In this document: piece after piece, positions 62,905-64,000 of the stretch
Layout: every line of letters begins with the position of its first letter
Position numbering within the stretch: position 1 is the first letter of the stretch
Source of the DNA: Sulfotelmatobacter sp050012155
GTDB taxonomy: Bacteria > Acidobacteriota > Terriglobia > Terriglobales > Acidobacteriaceae
Length of the DNA: 64,000 nt
NCBI GenBank assembly: GCA_050012155.1
Contig: JBEKHS010000004.1
Location: 124,001-188,000, forward strand
Reading direction: 5' to 3'
Made by a program: the position numbers and the translations under genes
The notes under the pieces: model-generated
What the model was told of the DNA's origin: nothing
Database searches by the model: none
Seen by the model: only the letters and a program-made list of their open reading frames with translations

Positions 62905-64000
62905 ATGCCTGATTCCAATACAAGCCTGTTCAGGCATTTACGGTTGTATTGCCAGGTGTCGGCCCTCGCCACCATGGGCGTAGGCCTTCTGGTTCTGTTC
63001 GGCTGGGCATTTCACATCGGGACTCTGCTATCCGTTTTCCCCGGACACGTGACCATGAAGGTGAACACGGCGCTCGGTTTGGAATTCGGCGGGATGTCTT
63101 TATGGCTGCTGCTTCCCGGCGAGTCCCGTACCCGAAGAGGCAAGATCGCCCGCTTCCTCGCCCTGGTCGTCGTGCTGATCGGTGTTGCCACGCTCATCGA
63201 ATATTTTTTCAGCTTGAACCTGGGAATCGACCAACTAATATTTAGCGACCCTCTGGGATCGAGCGGAACTTCTTCTCCCGGACGCCTGGCCCCCACCACG
63301 GCAACGGCGTTTATCGCAATCGGCCTGGCGCTGATGCTGTTGGACTCGAACGCAAAGCGCATCCGCTGGACGGCGCAGGCCTTGAGCCTGTGGTCCGGGC
63401 TGATCGCGATTATGGCCATCAACGGGTACCTCTATCATGCGGTGGTCCTCTCTCGAATTTGGCTGTACACGCAGGTTGCGATGCACACCGCGGTCGGCTT
63501 GTTGCTGTTGAGTGGCGGCGTTTTCTTCGCCCGGCCCCGCAGCGGCATTGCCGGCGATCTCACCGGCGAAGGCTCGGGCAGCCTGATGGCTCGCCGGTTA
63601 CTGCCCGCGGTTTTCCTCGTTCCTATTGTTCTGGGCTGGATTGCGTTGCAGGGAGAGTTTGCCAGGCTGTACGGTGCGGAATTAGGACTGGCGCTGTATG
63701 CCACCGCCAGCGTGCTGGTCTTTGCCATCCTGGTTTGGTCGAACGCTCGAAAAATGAACGGAGAATACGACCAGCGCAGCCGGGCGGAAATCGACATCCG
63801 CGAGTTAAATACGCGACTGGAAGGCAGGGTCGCCGAACGAACGAAGCATCTGGCCGAGATGGAAGGCCGCTACCGCGGACTGCTGGAAGCCGCCCCGGAC
63901 GCCATGGTGGTGGTGAACGTGCGCGGAGACATCGTTCTGCTGAACGTGCAGGCGGAGAAACAGTTTGGCTACCACCGCGATGAACTCATCGGGCAGAAGG
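62905..64000 (+). CDS. Partial membrane sensor with PAS domain
   Basis: The frame is open from ATG 62905 (GGGGAGG four bases upstream) to the right edge, showing 365 residues. About seven or eight hydrophobic helices fill residues 10-290 (for example VSALATMGVGLLVLFGWAF, FLALVVVLIGVATLIEYFF, LLPAVFLVPIVLGWIAL). A short coiled segment (ELNTRLEGRVAERTKHL) leads into a PAS domain (RGLLEAAPDAMVVVNVRGDIV). The missing part is probably a histidine kinase, as in similar acidobacterial sensors. Confidence 0.8.
   Translation, partial: MPDSNTSLFRHLRLYCQVSALATMGVGLLVLFGWAFHIGTLLSVFPGHVTMKVNTALGLEFGGMSLWLLLPGESRTRRGKIARFLALVVVLIGVATLIEYFFSLNLGIDQLIFSDPLGSSGTSSPGRLAPTTATAFIAIGLALMLLDSNAKRIRWTAQALSLWSGLIAIMAINGYLYHAVVLSRIWLYTQVAMHTAVGLLLLSGGVFFARPRSGIAGDLTGEGSGSLMARRLLPAVFLVPIVLGWIALQGEFARLYGAELGLALYATASVLVFAILVWSNARKMNGEYDQRSRAEIDIRELNTRLEGRVAERTKHLAEMEGRYRGLLEAAPDAMVVVNVRGDIVLLNVQAEKQFGYHRDELIGQK

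Noticed and set aside
62712..62912. 66-codon plus-strand frame before the last gene
   Set aside because: No Shine-Dalgarno, atypical composition, and it overlaps the start of the membrane sensor.
1..64000. tRNA, rRNA, insertion sequences, attachment sites, riboswitches
   Set aside because: Reading by eye I found no tRNA T-arm signature, transposase or terminal inverted repeats; a tRNAscan or Rfam search was not possible.

Overview
The window looks like a chromosome segment of an Acidobacteriota (Terriglobia/Solibacter-like) soil bacterium. The best markers are two very large Oar-type TonB-dependent receptors that open with a carboxypeptidase-regulatory-like domain, a CadC-type winged helix fused to a Ser/Thr kinase and TPRs, moderately high GC, and mostly secreted or envelope-linked genes. 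This taxonomic reading is inference from gene style. I see no rRNA, tRNA, IS element or CRISPR array.

Layout. 1-0.66 kb: a partial haem-binding/P460-like gene running off the left edge. 0.8-15.7 kb: an amino-sugar/galactoside uptake and degradation locus with a TonB receptor, an agaZ/kbaZ-like gene, a secreted beta-helix protein, a parvulin isomerase, two clan-D-like glycosidases, a DeoR/AgaR-like repressor and agaS. A TTTCGTAAC-like motif recurs before most of its transcription units. 15.7-16.9 kb: a gene graveyard with an internally deleted SGNH hydrolase. 16.9-25.9 kb: a five-gene operon (ThDP-dependent lyase, nitroreductase-like protein, membrane-anchored alpha-dioxygenase-like haem peroxidase, membrane patatin, membrane protein) that reads as lipid release followed by fatty-acid alpha-oxidation. 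25.9-34.2 kb: an M19-like protein with altered metal ligands, a small secreted protein, a TPR protein, a second TonB receptor and a LacI regulator. 34.6-43.5 kb: a giant beta-strand-repeat surface protein divergent from a winged-helix/kinase/TPR protein. 44-47 kb: a LuxR-type regulator, a KBL/BioF-like PLP enzyme and an M20 peptidase.

47.1-56.3 kb: an eight-gene minus-strand operon is the most striking part. It encodes two paralogous bipolar proteins (very acidic N-terminus with repeated FLGG-I/L-LGEGE units, then an Arg/Lys-rich helical C-terminus), two HExxH metallopeptidase-like proteins (one with an OmpA-like tail), and four proteins I cannot assign or can only describe by fold. Alternating acidic-hydrophobic tags (ELELE, ESELE, EFEFE) sit at the termini of four of them. 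I know of no characterised system with this composition. A glutamate decarboxylase gene lies just upstream on the same strand.

58.4-64 kb: a signalling operon (REC-PAS-histidine kinase, REC-HDOD, REC-degenerate HD) followed by a partial membrane PAS sensor that leaves the window on the right.
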